DNA of 64,000 nucleotides from Methylopila sp. 73B (GCF_000526315.1 NZ_JAFV01000001.1:3350501-3414500); one strand, 5' to 3'. Counted from the stretch's first letter, positions 39,216 through 49,844 are shown. Numbers and translations: made by a program. The notes: generated from the sequence alone by a model not told the origin.

Positions 39216-39243
39216 AGGGCGCCGTTTGTGGCGCCCTTTTTTA
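39216..39243. terminator. Bidirectional terminator between opgH and ispZ
   Basis: AGGGCGCC (39216-39223) and GGCGCCCT (39230-39237) with a six-base loop, followed by TTTTTATT on the plus strand and preceded by GAAAG (CTTTC on the minus strand). It lies 22 bases after opgH and overlaps the ispZ stop. Confidence 0.85.
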
Positions 39244-39828
39244 TTCCGCTGGCGCGTCGGTCGTGGCGTAGCGCTGTAGCAGCGGCGTCTGGGCGACCGC
39301 GAAGACCATGGTCAGCGGCATGACGCCCCAGACCTTGAAGGCGACCCAGAAATCCGTCGTCTGGGTCCGCCACACCACCTCGTTGATCACCGCGAGGACC
39401 ACGAAGAAGAACGCCCAGCGCCAGGTCAGCTTGGTCCAGCCCTCGTGCGTCAGGCGGAAGGCCTGATCGAACACGATGGCGAGCAGCGGCTTGCCCATGG
39501 CGAGACCTGCGAACAGCGCGCCCGCGAACAGCAGGTTCACGATCGTCGGCTTCAGCTTGATGAACAGCTCGTCCTGGAGGAACAGCGTGAGGCCGCCGAA
39601 GATCAGCACCACGGCGCCCGACACCAGCGGCATGATCGGCAGCCGGCGCATCAGCGTCCAGGACAGGACCAGCGATACGACCGTCGCGACCATGAAGGCG
39701 GCGGTGGCGGTGAACAGGTCGGTCCGGTTGTTCGCGATGAAGAACACCACGAGCGGCCCGAGCTCGAGCCCGAGCTTGAGGAAGGGATTGACGGCCTTGG
39801 GGGCCGATTTCGGCGGTTGCGACGTCAT
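39241..39828 (-). CDS. yciB: Inner-membrane-spanning protein YciB (septation protein IspZ)
   Basis: Integral membrane protein of 195 residues with about five hydrophobic segments. [51 protein letters not shown] (split about 57-89), the [10 protein letters not shown] segment and [19 protein letters not shown] are hallmarks of the YciB/IspZ family, which is linked to envelope biogenesis and intracellular septation. The gene stands between convergent opgH and metX in the same direction as metX (64 bases apart). Confidence 0.93.
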   Translation of the reverse strand: MTSQPPKSAPKAVNPFLKLGLELGPLVVFFIANNRTDLFTATAAFMVATVVSLVLSWTLMRRLPIMPLVSGAVVLIFGGLTLFLQDELFIKLKPTIVNLLFAGALFAGLAMGKPLLAIVFDQAFRLTHEGWTKLTWRWAFFFVVLAVINEVVWRTQTTDFWVAFKVWGVMPLTMVFAVAQTPLLQRYATTDAPAE

Positions 39829-39892
39829 GGCTTAAGCTCTGCCTCCGCCCCGCGGCGGGATCAAGGCGGAAGAAACGCCTTCCGGTTGCATT

Positions 39893-41059
39893 TTAAGGAG
39901 ACGGCAGCCCACGCACCTTCGCGGCGGCGTCGATGAAGCCCCGCGTGGTGGCGAACAATTCCGGCACGTCGAGCAGGAAGGCGTCGTGGCCCTTGTCGGT
40001 CGCGATCTCGACGAAGCTGACGTTCGCCGCCGCGGCGTTCAGCGCATGCACGATCTGGCGCGCCCCCTCGGTCGGGAACAGCCAGTCCGACGTGAAGGAC
40101 GCCACGCAGAACCGGGTCCTGGTGCCCTGGAACGCCTTCGCCAGCACGCCGCCGTGGTCCGCCGCCAGGTCGAAATAGTCCATCGCGCGCGTTACATAGA
40201 GGTAGCTGTTGGCGTCGAAGCGCTCGACGAAGCTCGCGCCCTGGTGGCGGAGGTAGCTCTCGATCTGGAAGTCGGCGTCGAAGCCGAAGGTCCGCGCGTC
40301 GCGGTCCTGCAGGTTGCGGCCGAACTTGGTCTGGAGCGCCGGCTCCGACAGATAGGTGATGTGCGCGGCCATGCGCGCCACCGCCAATCCCTTGCGAGGC
40401 ACCGCGCCCTCCATCAGGTAGCGCCCGTTCCGCCAGTCGGGGTCGGCGGTGATGGCCTGCCGGCCGACCTCGTGGAAGGCGATGTTCTGGGCCGAATGCT
40501 TGGCCGCGGTCGCGATCGGCAGCGCGGCGAACACCCGGTCGGGATAGCTCGCGGCCCATTCCAGCACCTGCATGCCCCCCATGGAGCCGCCGACCACCGC
40601 GAACAGGTCAGGGATCCCGAGGTGGTCGATCAGCATGGCCTGGGCGGCCACCATGTCGCGGATGGTGACGAGCGGAAGGTCGAGGCCGTAGGGCTCGCCG
40701 GTCGCCGGATTGGTGGACGCGGGGCCGGTGGTGCCGAGGCAACCGCCCACGACGTTCGAGCAGATGACGAAGAAGCGGTCAGTGTCGACCGGCCGCCCGG
40801 GACCGACCATGGTCGACCACCAGCCGGGCTTGCCTGTCACGGGATGGACGTTGGCGACGTGCTGGTCGCCTGTCAGCGCGTGGCAGACGAGCACGGCGTT
40901 GGACCGGTCGGCGTTCAGTTCGCCGTAGGTCTGGTAGGCGATGTTGAGCGGCGCCAGCGCCTTGCCGGACTCGAGCGTCAGCGGCGGCGCGATGCGCGCG
41001 ACGAGGCTGTGGGGCGCGTCGGCTTCCGACCGCGCCGCCTCGTTCGTCGTCCGCTCCAT
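39893..41059 (-). CDS. metX: Homoserine O-acetyltransferase (or O-succinyltransferase) MetX
   Basis: Alpha/beta-hydrolase-fold acyltransferase that activates homoserine for methionine synthesis. The ATG at 41059 gives 388 residues. The ALTGDQH oxyanion region, the nucleophile elbow [10 protein letters not shown], the Asp of SFTSDWLFP and the His of [10 protein letters not shown] form the expected triad. The family contains both acetyl- and succinyl-transferases and sequence reading alone does not decide between them; acetyl is the default for MetX. metW, often next to metX, is not seen here. Confidence 0.93.
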   Translation of the reverse strand: MERTTNEAARSEADAPHSLVARIAPPLTLESGKALAPLNIAYQTYGELNADRSNAVLVCHALTGDQHVANVHPVTGKPGWWSTMVGPGRPVDTDRFFVICSNVVGGCLGTTGPASTNPATGEPYGLDLPLVTIRDMVAAQAMLIDHLGIPDLFAVVGGSMGGMQVLEWAASYPDRVFAALPIATAAKHSAQNIAFHEVGRQAITADPDWRNGRYLMEGAVPRKGLAVARMAAHITYLSEPALQTKFGRNLQDRDARTFGFDADFQIESYLRHQGASFVERFDANSYLYVTRAMDYFDLAADHGGVLAKAFQGTRTRFCVASFTSDWLFPTEGARQIVHALNAAAANVSFVEIATDKGHDAFLLDVPELFATTRGFIDAAAKVRGLPSP

Positions 41060-41157
41060 GGTTCCGCCCAAGCAATCCTCTCGAGGCGTAGGCTTTTTGT
41101 CCGGCGGCGAGGTGAAGCGCCGACGCCGCCTCATGTCAATGGGCGCGTCGCCGAACG

Positions 41158-42132
41158 CTATTTGACGGCCATCACCTGGATGATGGCCGGGCCGAGGATC
41201 ACGATGAAGATCACCGGCAGGAAGAACACGATCATCGGCACCGTCAGCTTCGGGGGCAGGGCCGCGGCCTTCTTCTCCGCGTCCGCCATCCGCATGTCGC
41301 GGCTTTCTTGCCCGAGCACCCGCAGCGCCTGGCTTACGGGCGTGCCGTACTTGTCCGCCTGAATCAGCGCGGTCGCCACCGACCTCACCGATTCCAGCCC
41401 GGTGCGCATGCCGAAGTTCTCGTAGGCCAGGCGGCGATCCTGCAGGTAGGACATCTCCGCCATCGTGAGCGTCAGCTCCTCGGCGAGCGGGATGGACTGG
41501 GCGCCGATCTCGTCCGCCACCTTGCGGAAGGCGGCCTCGACCGACATGCCGGCCTCGACGCAGATCAGCATCAGATCGAGCGCGTCGGGAAACGCGCGCT
41601 TCATCGAGAGCTGGCGCTTCTGCGTCTGGTTTCGGAGGAACAGCTCCGGCGCCTTGATGCCGAGGTAGGTGGCGAACACCACGGCGGCGAGCCGCATCAG
41701 CGGCGGCTTGCCGAGATCGTTGATCAGAAAGAGATAGCCGAGCGACACCGCCATGAAGGCGAGCGGCGCGACGAGTCGAAAGAACAGAAACGCCGTCATG
41801 GCGCCCGGGCCGCGGTAGCCCGCCTGCAGCAGGCGCTCCTTGGCGTCGGCGGTGCCGAAATGCTTGGCCAGATTGAACTGGCTGACGATGTTCTGCATGT
41901 AGGCCCTGGGCTCGCGCTTCAGGCCTCTTCGATCGCTGCGCGCGAGCCGCTCGCGCTCTCGGGCGCGGATCCGCGACCGCTCGATCGCGACCGACTTCAT
42001 GCGTTTCTCGAGCTGATCGCCCGCCAGCAGCGGCATGGCGAAGGTCACGACGGTCGCGACGGCCGCGATCGCGGCGAGCAGCATCGCCATGGCGTGCGGA
42101 TCGTTGATGGTCCGAAAGATCTGGTCGATCAC
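41158..42132 (-). CDS. tadC: Tad pilus platform protein TadC (type II secretion F-domain)
   Basis: Inner-membrane platform protein of the Tad/Flp pilus machine, 324 residues starting at GTG (42132). One membrane segment at the N-terminus ([22 protein letters not shown]), a pair in the middle, and a C-terminal one ([23 protein letters not shown]) bracket the F-domain, with the [25 protein letters not shown] signature split around residues 175-200. It is the last gene of the run and lies 15 bases after tadB. Confidence 0.93.
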   Translation of the reverse strand: MIDQIFRTINDPHAMAMLLAAIAAVATVVTFAMPLLAGDQLEKRMKSVAIERSRIRARERERLARSDRRGLKREPRAYMQNIVSQFNLAKHFGTADAKERLLQAGYRGPGAMTAFLFFRLVAPLAFMAVSLGYLFLINDLGKPPLMRLAAVVFATYLGIKAPELFLRNQTQKRQLSMKRAFPDALDLMLICVEAGMSVEAAFRKVADEIGAQSIPLAEELTLTMAEMSYLQDRRLAYENFGMRTGLESVRSVATALIQADKYGTPVSQALRVLGQESRDMRMADAEKKAAALPPKLTVPMIVFFLPVIFIVILGPAIIQVMAVK

Positions 42133-42147
42133 GCGACGTTCCCGTCT

Positions 42148-43131
42148 TTAGAAGTCGAAGCTGATCATCTTCTTCATGACCAGCACGCCCGTCAGCATCA
42201 GGCACCCGCCGCCGAAGAGGAGGACGCGGCCTAAGTCCGTGGTCCACATCAGCGACATGTAATCGGGGCTCGTCACCGAGATGATCCCGATCGTGATGAT
42301 CGGAAGGGAGCCGATGATGGCGGCCGACGCCTTGGCCTCCATGCTCATCGCCTGGATCTTCGCCTTCATTTTCTTGCGGTCGCGCAGCACCCGGGCGAGG
42401 TTGCCGAGGGCGTCGGACAGGCTGCCGCCGGCCTTGGACTGGATGGCGATGACGATGCCGAGGAAGTTCGCTTCCGTCACCGGCATCCGCTCGTAGAGCT
42501 TGGCGACGGCTTCGGAGAGCGGAATGCCGACGGTCTGCTCCTCGACGATCGTGCGGAACTCCGACTTCACCGGCTCCTGGGTCTCGTTGGCGACGATGCG
42601 GATGCAATCGCCGAGCGGAAGACCGGCCTTGAGGCCGCGCAGGATGACCTCCACCGCGTTCGGAAGCTCGTTGAGGAACCGGGCGATGCGGCGCTTCCGC
42701 AGGAAGGCGAGCGCCCAGCGCGGCAGGCCGAGCCCGCCGACGAACGCGGCGAGCAGGCCGATCCGCATGTCGCCGCTCAGGACGAGCGCGGCGAAGCCGA
42801 GGGCGGCCGCGACGGCGGCGCTGATGGCGTAGAAGCGCTCCTTTGACCAGCTCAGCCCGGCCTGCTCGATCCGCATGCTGAGCGACGGGCGATTGATGCG
42901 CTTCTGCCGCTCGTCGAGCGCCTTCAGGCTGTCGGCGACATGCCCGCGCCTCAGGGTCTCCTGCGCCGCCTGGGCGACCACGCGCCGGCGATCGAGGCCG
43001 ACGCCGGCGAGCTTCTTCCGCTCCTCCGCGCGCATTTCGCCCGAGAGCAGCGGGTAAAGCAGCGCGTAGGCCGCGCCGCCGGCCGCGACGGTCGCGAGCA
43101 GGATGACGGGGAGCCGGTCCATGTCGATCAT
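42148..43131 (-). CDS. tadB: Tad pilus platform protein TadB (type II secretion F-domain)
   Basis: Second platform protein, 327 residues, with the F-domain motif [22 protein letters not shown] and [18 protein letters not shown], and membrane segments at the N-terminus, in the middle (about 105-135) and at the C-terminus ([17 protein letters not shown]). It is thought to work with TadC and the CpaF ATPase. Its start at 43131 is followed closely by an alternative Met four codons on (MIDMDRL). It lies 22 bases after cpaF. Confidence 0.93.
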   Translation of the reverse strand: MIDMDRLPVILLATVAAGGAAYALLYPLLSGEMRAEERKKLAGVGLDRRRVVAQAAQETLRRGHVADSLKALDERQKRINRPSLSMRIEQAGLSWSKERFYAISAAVAAALGFAALVLSGDMRIGLLAAFVGGLGLPRWALAFLRKRRIARFLNELPNAVEVILRGLKAGLPLGDCIRIVANETQEPVKSEFRTIVEEQTVGIPLSEAVAKLYERMPVTEANFLGIVIAIQSKAGGSLSDALGNLARVLRDRKKMKAKIQAMSMEAKASAAIIGSLPIITIGIISVTSPDYMSLMWTTDLGRVLLFGGGCLMLTGVLVMKKMISFDF

Positions 43132-43153
43132 GCGCGGTCTCCGCTCGCCGGGG

Positions 43154-44629
43154 TCACGCGACGCGGCTTTCGTTGTTGCTCTCCGCGGCGTCGAGCGCGG
43201 CCGCGAGCCGGTTCTCCTCGCCGAAGTAGCGGGCCCGCTCCCAGAAGCGGGGGCGGCCGATGCCCGTCGAGCGGTGGCGTCCGATCAGGCGCTTGTTCGC
43301 GTCCTCCCCGAGGATGTCGTAGAGGAAGATGTCCTGCGTGATGACGACGTCGCCCTCCATCCCCATCACCTCGGTGATGTGCGTGATGCGGCGGGAGCCG
43401 TCGCGCAGGCGCGACGCCTGCACGATGACGTCGACCGAGGTGCAGACCATCTCCTTGATGGTCTTCGACGGCAGGGTGAAGCCGCCCATCGTGATCATCG
43501 ACTCCAGACGGGACAGGGCCTCGCGCGGCGAGTTCGCGTGCAGCGTGCCCATCGAGCCGTCGTGGCCGGTGTTCATCGCCTGGAGCAGGTCGAAGGCCTC
43601 TGGTCCGCGGACCTCGCCGACGATGATCCGCTCGGGGCGCATGCGCAGGCAGTTCTTGACCAGGTCGCGCATGGTCACCGTGCCCTCGCCTTCGAGGTTC
43701 GGCGGACGCGTCTCGAGGCGCACGACGTGCGGCTGCTGCAGCTGCAGTTCGGCCGCGTCCTCGCAGGTGATGATGCGCTCGTCCTCGTCGATGTAGCGCG
43801 TGAGGCAGTTGAGCAGCGTCGTCTTGCCGGAGCCCGTGCCGCCGGAGATCAGCACGTTGCAGCGGACGCGGCCGATGATCTTGAGGATCTCGGCGCCCTC
43901 GGGGCTGATCGAACCGAATTTGACCAGCTGGTCGAGAGTCAGCTTGTCCTTCTTGAACTTGCGGATGGTCAGCGTCGGGCCGTCGAGCGCCAGCGGCGCG
44001 ACGATGACGTTGACGCGCGAGCCGTCGGGAAGGCGCGCGTCGCAGATCGGCGAGCTCTCGTCGACGCGGCGGCCGACCTGGCTGACGATGCGCTGGCAGA
44101 TGTTGAGAAGCTGTGCGTTGTCCCGGAAGCGGATCGGGGTCTGCTGCACCTTGCCGGCGACCTCGATGTAGGTCCGCTCGGCGCCGTTGACCATGATGTC
44201 GGCGATGTCGTCCCGCGCCAGCAGCGGTTCGAGCGGACCGTAGCCGAGGACGTCGTTGCAGATGTCGTCGAGCAGCTCCTCCTGCTCGGCGATCGACATC
44301 ACGACGTTCCGGATCGCGATGATCTCGTTGACGATGTCGCGGATTTCCTCGCGCGCGCTCTCGGTGTCGAGGCGGGCGAGCTGCGCGAGGTCGATCGCCT
44401 CGATCAGGGCGCCGAAGATCCGGCTCTTGGTCTGGAAGTACTCGTCGTTGCGGCGGGTGTCGATCGGGGGCGGCGCGACCGGACGAGGGTCGGACTGCGG
44501 CGCCGAGGCCGGAGCGCCGATCGGCGCCACGGCGATCAGCGGCGCGCCGAACTCGCTCGCGGCGGAGGACTGGCGCGTGAAGCCGGCCGTCGTGGCCGGC
44601 GTGGCCGGCGTTCCGCGTTTTCCGAACAT
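43154..44629 (-). CDS. cpaF: Tad pilus assembly ATPase CpaF/TadA
   Basis: Secretion ATPase driving Flp pilus assembly, 491 residues. It shows the CpaF-type N-terminal region with Ala/Pro-rich head, [17 protein letters not shown], the Walker [15 protein letters not shown], the Asp-box [19 protein letters not shown], Walker B-region [17 protein letters not shown], and the His-box [18 protein letters not shown]. It is in the middle of the run cpaE-cpaF-tadB-tadC, 31 bases after cpaE. Confidence 0.95.
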   Translation of the reverse strand: MFGKRGTPATPATTAGFTRQSSAASEFGAPLIAVAPIGAPASAPQSDPRPVAPPPIDTRRNDEYFQTKSRIFGALIEAIDLAQLARLDTESAREEIRDIVNEIIAIRNVVMSIAEQEELLDDICNDVLGYGPLEPLLARDDIADIMVNGAERTYIEVAGKVQQTPIRFRDNAQLLNICQRIVSQVGRRVDESSPICDARLPDGSRVNVIVAPLALDGPTLTIRKFKKDKLTLDQLVKFGSISPEGAEILKIIGRVRCNVLISGGTGSGKTTLLNCLTRYIDEDERIITCEDAAELQLQQPHVVRLETRPPNLEGEGTVTMRDLVKNCLRMRPERIIVGEVRGPEAFDLLQAMNTGHDGSMGTLHANSPREALSRLESMITMGGFTLPSKTIKEMVCTSVDVIVQASRLRDGSRRITHITEVMGMEGDVVITQDIFLYDILGEDANKRLIGRHRSTGIGRPRFWERARYFGEENRLAAALDAAESNNESRVA

Positions 44630-44660
44630 CGTGGCGCTTCTCCTCGTCCGATCCCCCGGC

Positions 44661-45941
44661 TCAGCCGGCTTTCTTCCGATTGATCCGGGCCATCAACGGC
44701 TCCAGCAGCGACCGGTTGGCCTTTCGGGCCTCCGTCCGGCCCGTCAGGCGCTTCGCGAGCTCGACGAACATCTCGTTGGTCTTGTGGCCCGCCGCGGTCT
44801 CGGCGAGCATCTGGCCGTTGTTCGCGGCCGTGCCGAACAGCTGCGGATCGAAGGGCACGATCGCCGCCGGCTCGAGGTCGAGCGCCTTCGCGAAGTCCTG
44901 CGGCTTGATCTCCGCGCGCTTCGGAACCCCCACTTGGTTGAGGATCAGCCGCGGCGGACCGTCGTTCGGCCTCGCGGCCTTCAGCAGATCGATCAGGTTC
45001 TTCGCGTTGCGCAGGTTCGCGAGGTCCGGCGTCGCCACGATCGCCACTTCGTCGGCCGCGATCAGGGCGCGCTTCGACCAGGCGGTCCAGACATGCGGCA
45101 CGTCGAGCACGGCGCAGGGCACGTTGGCCCTGAGAATGTCGAGCAGCGGGTCGAACACGTCCTCGTGGAAGTCATAGACCCGGTCGAGCGTCGCCGGCGC
45201 CGCGAGCAGCGACAGCTGCTCGGTGCATTTCGACAGCAGGCGGTCGACCAGCGCCGCGTCGAGCCGGTCCGGGGCGAACACCACCTCGGCGACGCCCTGG
45301 GGCGGGTCCTGATTGAAGTTCAGTCCCGCGGTGCCGAAGGCCAGGTCGAGATCGACCACGACGCTGTCGAGCTTGATCTGGCGCGCGATCGCCCAGGACA
45401 CGTTGTGCGCGATGGTCGAGGAGCCGACGCCGCCCTTCGCCCCCACGAAGGCCACGGTGCGGCCGACCGGGTCGGCGCCCGGCGCGCGGAAGATTTCCGA
45501 CAGCGAGCGCACGAGGTCGACCACGTCGAACGGCGGCACGAGATAGTCGCTGACGCCCTGCCGCATGAGCTCGCGGTAGAGCAGCACGTCGTTGACCTGC
45601 CCGATCACGACCACCTTGGTGCCGGGGTCGCACACGTCGGACAGGCGGTGGAGGATGTCGAGCAGGCGTTCGCGGTGGGCGTCGCCCTCGATGACGATGA
45701 CGTTGGGCGTGGGCGCGTTCTTGTAGGCTTCGGCCGCGGCGAGGCCGCCGCCCATCTGCACCTTGACGTGCGCCTTCTCCATCCGCCGGTCGGTCGCGGC
45801 GTGCTCGACGAGGCGCGCGATCTCGGGCGTTTCGCAGAACGCCTGGATCGAGACGCGCGGAAGCGGCGCGATGATGTCGACGGTCGCCGCTGAGGGTTCG
45901 TCGACCAGGGAACCAGGATGCGAGGCGAACTTGGTCATCAT
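44661..45941 (-). CDS. cpaE: Pilus assembly protein CpaE/TadZ (MinD/ParA-like ATPase with receiver-like domain)
   Basis: Localisation ATPase of the Tad system, 426 residues. The N-terminal half is a degenerate response-regulator fold (VIVIEGDAHRERLLDILHRL), and the C-terminal half is a ParA/MinD ATPase with the deviant Walker A GAKGGVGSSTIAHNV, VVDLDLAFGTAG and APATLDRVYDFHEDVF. Its start overlaps the cpaD stop by four bases, so the two are coupled. Confidence 0.94.
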   Translation of the reverse strand: MMTKFASHPGSLVDEPSAATVDIIAPLPRVSIQAFCETPEIARLVEHAATDRRMEKAHVKVQMGGGLAAAEAYKNAPTPNVIVIEGDAHRERLLDILHRLSDVCDPGTKVVVIGQVNDVLLYRELMRQGVSDYLVPPFDVVDLVRSLSEIFRAPGADPVGRTVAFVGAKGGVGSSTIAHNVSWAIARQIKLDSVVVDLDLAFGTAGLNFNQDPPQGVAEVVFAPDRLDAALVDRLLSKCTEQLSLLAAPATLDRVYDFHEDVFDPLLDILRANVPCAVLDVPHVWTAWSKRALIAADEVAIVATPDLANLRNAKNLIDLLKAARPNDGPPRLILNQVGVPKRAEIKPQDFAKALDLEPAAIVPFDPQLFGTAANNGQMLAETAAGHKTNEMFVELAKRLTGRTEARKANRSLLEPLMARINRKKAG

Positions 45942-46675
45942 TTCGAGCCTCCAACGTCGCTGATGTCCGCCTCTTCCTGCTTGTAGGTCGTCGTTGTGTC
46001 CTCGCCGGCGCGATGCTTCTGGATCACGGTCTGGCGACGCGCCGCATAGACGGGAGTCTCGGCGCGCGGACGCGCCAGATCTTCAGGATCGGCGACCTGC
46101 GCGGCGAGGTTCTGCTGCGTGGCGCAGCCGAAGTTCCAATAGTCGCGGTTTTGGGTCGCGCCGTAGACGTCGCCGCCGCCATGTCCAAGATCTTCAGGCC
46201 ACAAGCCGCAGGGGTGCGGCACCTCCGCCTTCAGCTTCACGTAGCCCAGCCTGAGCGGCGCGAAGTGATCCGGCGCCTCGGCGGTGTAGCGCTGGCTGAG
46301 CACGGCCGTCGCCGGCACGCCGGCCGACGCCAGGGTGGTGCGCACGGCGGGAAGAGCATAGGCCGCGGCCGCGTCGCTCGCTCCGCCGCGCGGCGAAAGG
46401 ATCGCGATCGGGCCGCGTCCGTTCCTGCGCCAGTCCGCGGCGAAGGCGCGAATGTCCTCCTTCTGGCGCTGGGTCAGGCCCTCCCGCGTGGCGCCGACCG
46501 GCAGGTCGAGCTTGGCCTCGCCCTCCGCGAGCACGATGGGATGCCGCTGCTGGTAGCTCTGAGGGTAGTCGTCGCCGACGATCCGGTCGGCATGGCAGCC
46601 GGCGAGCGCCGCGGCCGCGGCGCCGAGGCAGGCGAGCCTCGCGGCGCGGAACAGGAAAGCGTGGGAAAAGGTCAT
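45938..46675 (-). CDS. cpaD: Pilus assembly lipoprotein CpaD
   Basis: Outer-membrane-associated lipoprotein of the Tad pilus, 245 residues. The signal peptide ends in a lipobox AALAGC. The CpaD family core follows: YPQSYQQRHPIVLAEG, LTQRQKEDIRAFAADWRRNGRG, VILSQRYTAEAPDHFAPLRL, and the WNFGCATQQNLAAQVADPEDLARPR segment (split about 180-205). It lies between the secretin gene and cpaE. It probably assists secretin assembly, as described for family members. Confidence 0.92.
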   Translation of the reverse strand: MTFSHAFLFRAARLACLGAAAAALAGCHADRIVGDDYPQSYQQRHPIVLAEGEAKLDLPVGATREGLTQRQKEDIRAFAADWRRNGRGPIAILSPRGGASDAAAAYALPAVRTTLASAGVPATAVLSQRYTAEAPDHFAPLRLGYVKLKAEVPHPCGLWPEDLGHGGGDVYGATQNRDYWNFGCATQQNLAAQVADPEDLARPRAETPVYAARRQTVIQKHRAGEDTTTTYKQEEADISDVGGSK

Positions 46676-46703
46676 CTGCTGCGCTCCGTTGCGCGACTCA
46701 CGC

Positions 46704-48152
46704 TCAATCGATGATGAAGCCGCTGCGGCGGTGGCCCACAGTGGAGGGGTCGATCCTGCCGGGAATCCCGTAAAGGCGGTTCAGCCGGCCGAGGAGGAGG
46801 TTGGACTGGTCGGTCGGTTCGGCGAACCCGTCGTCGGGCGCGGCGAGCTTCGCCGCCGAAGTGGGTTTGGCGATGTAGGGCGTCACGAAGATCGCCAGCT
46901 CCGTCTCGTTCTTCTGGAAGTCGTTGGACCGGAACAGCTGGCCGAGCACGGGCAGTTTCATGAGGCCCGGAAGGCCGTTCACGGCGCGCTTGGTCTGCTG
47001 CTGGATGAGGCCCGCCATGACCAGCGACCCGCCGGAAGGGATCTCGACCGTGGAGTCCGCGCGCCGGGTTTTCAGGCCAGGGATGGTCGTCCCGCTGAGG
47101 ATGACCGCGTTGCTGTTGTCGATCTCGCTGACCTCGGTGCTGATCTTGAGGCTGATGCGGCCAGCGGACAGCACCACCGGCGTGAAGTTCAGTCCGACGC
47201 CGAACTCCTTGAAGGCGACGGTCGCGGTGCGCGTATCTGCGTCGACGCCCGTGATGATCGGGAACTCGCCGCCCACGAGGAACTTGGCGCTTTCGCCCGA
47301 GATCGCGGTCAGGTTCGGTTCGGCCAGCGTGCGGGAGACGCCGTTGCGCTCCAGCGCCTGCAACTGTGCGGTCGCCGACCCTGACCCTTTAGTGACGGTG
47401 CCGGCGATGGCCGCAGACGACGCCGGCGAGGTGCTGCTTGCGGAGAACGGAAAGCTCGTCGCGGCGTCCAGGACGACGCCTCCGACCGAAAAATTATTCA
47501 AAGAGTAGTCCACGCCGAGCTGCTTCAGCACCTCGCGTTGCATCTCGACGATCTTGACCTTGAGCAGGACCTGGTCCTGTCCCTCGATCTTGAGCGCGTT
47601 CACGACCTTCTTCGGATCCGCCATGTAGCCGGCGGCGATGTCGACGGCGGTCTGCGCCTCCTGCGCGGACTTCACCGAACCCGTCACCACGACGCCGTCG
47701 CCGACGCCTTCGACCCGGATGTTCCCCGCGCCGCCGAGCGAGCGGCCGATCGAGGAGCGGATGGACCCGACGTCGCGCGACACCGAGACCTCGTACGCCG
47801 CGATCTCGCGGCCTTCGGCGTCGAGGAACATCACGTCGGTCTGCCCGGGGCCGGCCCCGATCAGGTAGGCCTTGCGGGCCGAACGGACGACGGCGTTCGC
47901 GACCGAGGGGTCGGCCACGAACACCTCCTTGGCGTCGCGCGGCAGGGTGACGACGTAGGACTTGCCGATGCCGAGATCGACGCGGTCGCCCTGACCGCCC
48001 GGCTGGGCCTCGGCGTAGTAGCCGGGATCGGCGGCGAGGGCTGCCGGACCCGTGGCGAGGGAGAGGGCCGCGGTCGCGACGAGCGTAGCGCGAAGACCCC
48101 GGCGAAGCCGAACCGTGGTCGAGAGAAGGACGCTCAGCACGCTGGCGGTCAT
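46704..48152 (-). CDS. cpaC: Pilus secretin CpaC/RcpA
   Basis: Outer-membrane pore of the Tad system. The ATG at 48152 gives 482 residues with a signal peptide (about 1-40, ending near LAAD). An N-terminal pilus-formation domain (about 60-130, KSYVVTLPRDAKEVFVADPSVANAVV) is followed by a BON-like segment and the secretin domain with ALERNGVSRTLAEPNLTAISGESAKFLVGGEFPI (split about 300-335), GLNFTPVVLS and the terminal VFVTPYIAKP. The longer in-frame reading to 48248 adds only a basic, non-signal stretch. Confidence 0.94.
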   Translation of the reverse strand: MTASVLSVLLSTTVRLRRGLRATLVATAALSLATGPAALAADPGYYAEAQPGGQGDRVDLGIGKSYVVTLPRDAKEVFVADPSVANAVVRSARKAYLIGAGPGQTDVMFLDAEGREIAAYEVSVSRDVGSIRSSIGRSLGGAGNIRVEGVGDGVVVTGSVKSAQEAQTAVDIAAGYMADPKKVVNALKIEGQDQVLLKVKIVEMQREVLKQLGVDYSLNNFSVGGVVLDAATSFPFSASSTSPASSAAIAGTVTKGSGSATAQLQALERNGVSRTLAEPNLTAISGESAKFLVGGEFPIITGVDADTRTATVAFKEFGVGLNFTPVVLSAGRISLKISTEVSEIDNSNAVILSGTTIPGLKTRRADSTVEIPSGGSLVMAGLIQQQTKRAVNGLPGLMKLPVLGQLFRSNDFQKNETELAIFVTPYIAKPTSAAKLAAPDDGFAEPTDQSNLLLGRLNRLYGIPGRIDPSTVGHRRSGFIID

Positions 48153-48244
48153 GGCGCGTCGAATCCTGGCGCTGGGAGGGGTGGCGTCGCCTACGCGCGA
48201 CGGAAGGCTCAAGAGCAGCGGACGCTGCGGCGGGCGACGGTCGA

Positions 48245-49036
48245 TCACCGGGCGCCGCCTTGGCTCGCGACGCCGAAGCGGACAATCGTCAGGCCGCCGC
48301 CGCGCTTGTTGAGCTCGGAGGCGGCGCCGTCGCTGGGGCTCGGGCCGGAGTCGGCGAGCGAGCGCAGGGCGAGCGAGAGCGTGCCGAGCTGGCGGCTGAG
48401 CGCGAGCTGTTCGGTCTGGACAGGGCTGAGCTCGAGCGTCGCGGTCTTGCCGACCACCACGCGCTGGCCGTCCTTGTCCTCCACGGCCTGGTCGATCGCC
48501 AGGACGCGGACGTTGGCGCCGATCGTCTCGGAATAGGTCTCGTCCCGGCCGTTCGCGCCCTGCTGGCGGCGGGTGAGGATCACGTCGACTCGGTCGTTCG
48601 GGAGGATGAAGCCGCCGGCGCCGGTCTCGGGCGAAATCTCGATGGAGATCGCGCGCATGCCGGCCGGCAGGATCGCGGCCATGTAGCCGGAGCCGTTGCC
48701 CTTGATCAGCTTGTCGGCGCGGATCGGCTCGCCGGCGACGAAGGGCGAGCGCGCGATCGAGCCCGCCGTGGTCTCGATCGCCTGCGGCGTCGCCGGCTTC
48801 TGCAGGAACTGCGCGTTGGCCGCGTCCTGGGGCCAGGCCTGCCAGCGCACGTCTTCCGCCTTCACGACGGACCCGAGCGGGATGTCGGCCGCCGCGACCA
48901 GGACGTCCACGGTGTTCATCGGCGGGGTGTCTGCGACCGGCGCCTGAGGCGCGTCCCCGCCGCCGCCGGCGAGCATCGCGGCTCCGAGCCCGGCGACGAG
49001 CGCGATGCCAAGCACCACAAGGCGAGCGGCTTTCAT
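48245..49036 (-). CDS. cpaB: Flp pilus assembly protein CpaB/RcpC
   Basis: Periplasmic SAF-domain protein thought to stabilise the secretin. The ATG at 49036 gives 263 residues with an N-terminal membrane segment (LVVLGIALVAGLGAAMLAG). The SAF domain follows (DVLVAAADIPLGSVVKAEDV), then LPAGMRAISIEISPETGAGGFILPNDRVDVILTRR, split about 135-170, which is the conserved CpaB core. It lies 92 bases upstream of cpaC and probably starts the cpaBC transcript; two GGTTAA/TTAACC words lie in the 142 bases upstream. Confidence 0.93.
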   Translation of the reverse strand: MKAARLVVLGIALVAGLGAAMLAGGGGDAPQAPVADTPPMNTVDVLVAAADIPLGSVVKAEDVRWQAWPQDAANAQFLQKPATPQAIETTAGSIARSPFVAGEPIRADKLIKGNGSGYMAAILPAGMRAISIEISPETGAGGFILPNDRVDVILTRRQQGANGRDETYSETIGANVRVLAIDQAVEDKDGQRVVVGKTATLELSPVQTEQLALSRQLGTLSLALRSLADSGPSPSDGAASELNKRGGGLTIVRFGVASQGGAR

Positions 49037-49122
49037 CAGGCGATCCCCATGAGCGGCCCGATGCCGCTGATCGCGGGGCGAGCGTCGTTCTCGGGGATTC
49101 AACCAGCCATTCGTCAATTCGT

Positions 49123-49160
49123 GGTTAACGAAGGGTCTCCAGCCTGCTGAGCCAGGTTAA
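49123..49160. promoter_or_regulatory. Two TTAACC-type half-sites upstream of cpaB
   Basis: GGTTAA at 49123-49128 and again at 49155-49160 (TTAACC on the minus strand), 32 bases apart and 85-125 bases upstream of cpaB. TTAACC resembles the CtrA half-site used at pilus promoters in Caulobacter; the spacing differs from the full TTAA-N7-TTAA site. Confidence 0.3.
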
Positions 49161-49178
49161 TATCGCCGCATTTGACGC

Positions 49179-49679
49179 TCAGCCGAGGGCGGCGAACCAC
49201 GCCGTGCTCGGAAGCAGGGTGAGCGCGCCCGCCGCCAGCGCGATCCCGTAGGGCGCGCCTTCGAGGGGCGAGTGCAGGCGGTTGAGAAAGCCGACCCGTT
49301 CGAACGCGAGAGGCATCGGCGCGCGGCGGTAGGCCAGCAGGGCCATGGTCAGCGCCCCGCCGAACAGCGCGAACGAGACGAACCACGACAGCAGCGGATC
49401 GAAGCCGAGCCAGAGCGCGACCGCCGCCGCGAGCTTGGCGTCGCCGCCGCCGATCCAGCCGGGAATGAACAGCGCCATCCCGATCGCGAGCGTCAGCGCG
49501 CCCGCGGCGAGATGCAGACCGACGTCCTGCAGGCCGAGGTGGCCGAGCGGCGCCGCCACGGCGAAGGCCGCGACCAGCGCCATCACGAGCCGGTTCGGGA
49601 TGGTCAGCGTCATGAGGTCGGACACCGCCGCGACGGCGATTAGCGCCGGCAGGACCACGATCACCATCGTCTCGAGCAT
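49179..49679 (-). CDS. cpaA: Prepilin peptidase CpaA/TadV
   Basis: Type IV leader peptidase-like aspartyl protease that processes the Flp prepilin. The 166-residue protein is a short form (no methylase domain). Catalytic Asp residues are in SDLMTLTIPNRL (near residue 21) and GGGDAKL (near 79). About six hydrophobic segments are present. It is separated from flp by about 360 bases containing palindromic repeats. Confidence 0.93.
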   Translation of the reverse strand: MLETMVIVVLPALIAVAAVSDLMTLTIPNRLVMALVAAFAVAAPLGHLGLQDVGLHLAAGALTLAIGMALFIPGWIGGGDAKLAAAVALWLGFDPLLSWFVSFALFGGALTMALLAYRRAPMPLAFERVGFLNRLHSPLEGAPYGIALAAGALTLLPSTAWFAALG

Positions 49680-49781
49680 CGGGGGGAGGTCCCTTAGGGA
49701 AGCGGTGGCTGGAGGCCGATGGCGAAATCCGCATGGCTTCGGAAGAGCCCGTCTGGAGTTCCGACCCGGTAAAAAAAGCGC

Positions 49782-49817
49782 GCCTGGATTCCCCGGTTCG
49801 TCCGGGGGAATCCAGGC
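49782..49817. repeat. Palindromic intergenic repeat, copy 1
   Basis: Starts with GCCTGGATTCCCCGG and ends with its near-exact complement CCGGGGGAATCCAGGC around a TTCGT centre. The wording resembles palindromic intergenic repeats common in Hyphomicrobiales. It pairs with copy 2 at 49845. Confidence 0.65.
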
Positions 49818-49844
49818 ATTTCACGGCTCGCGCTCGACGACCCG

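Noticed and set aside
41060-42607. Upstream extension of the metX frame through the tadC/tadB genes
   Set aside because: Arg/His/Asp-rich out-of-frame reading of the Tad genes; metX starts normally at 41059.
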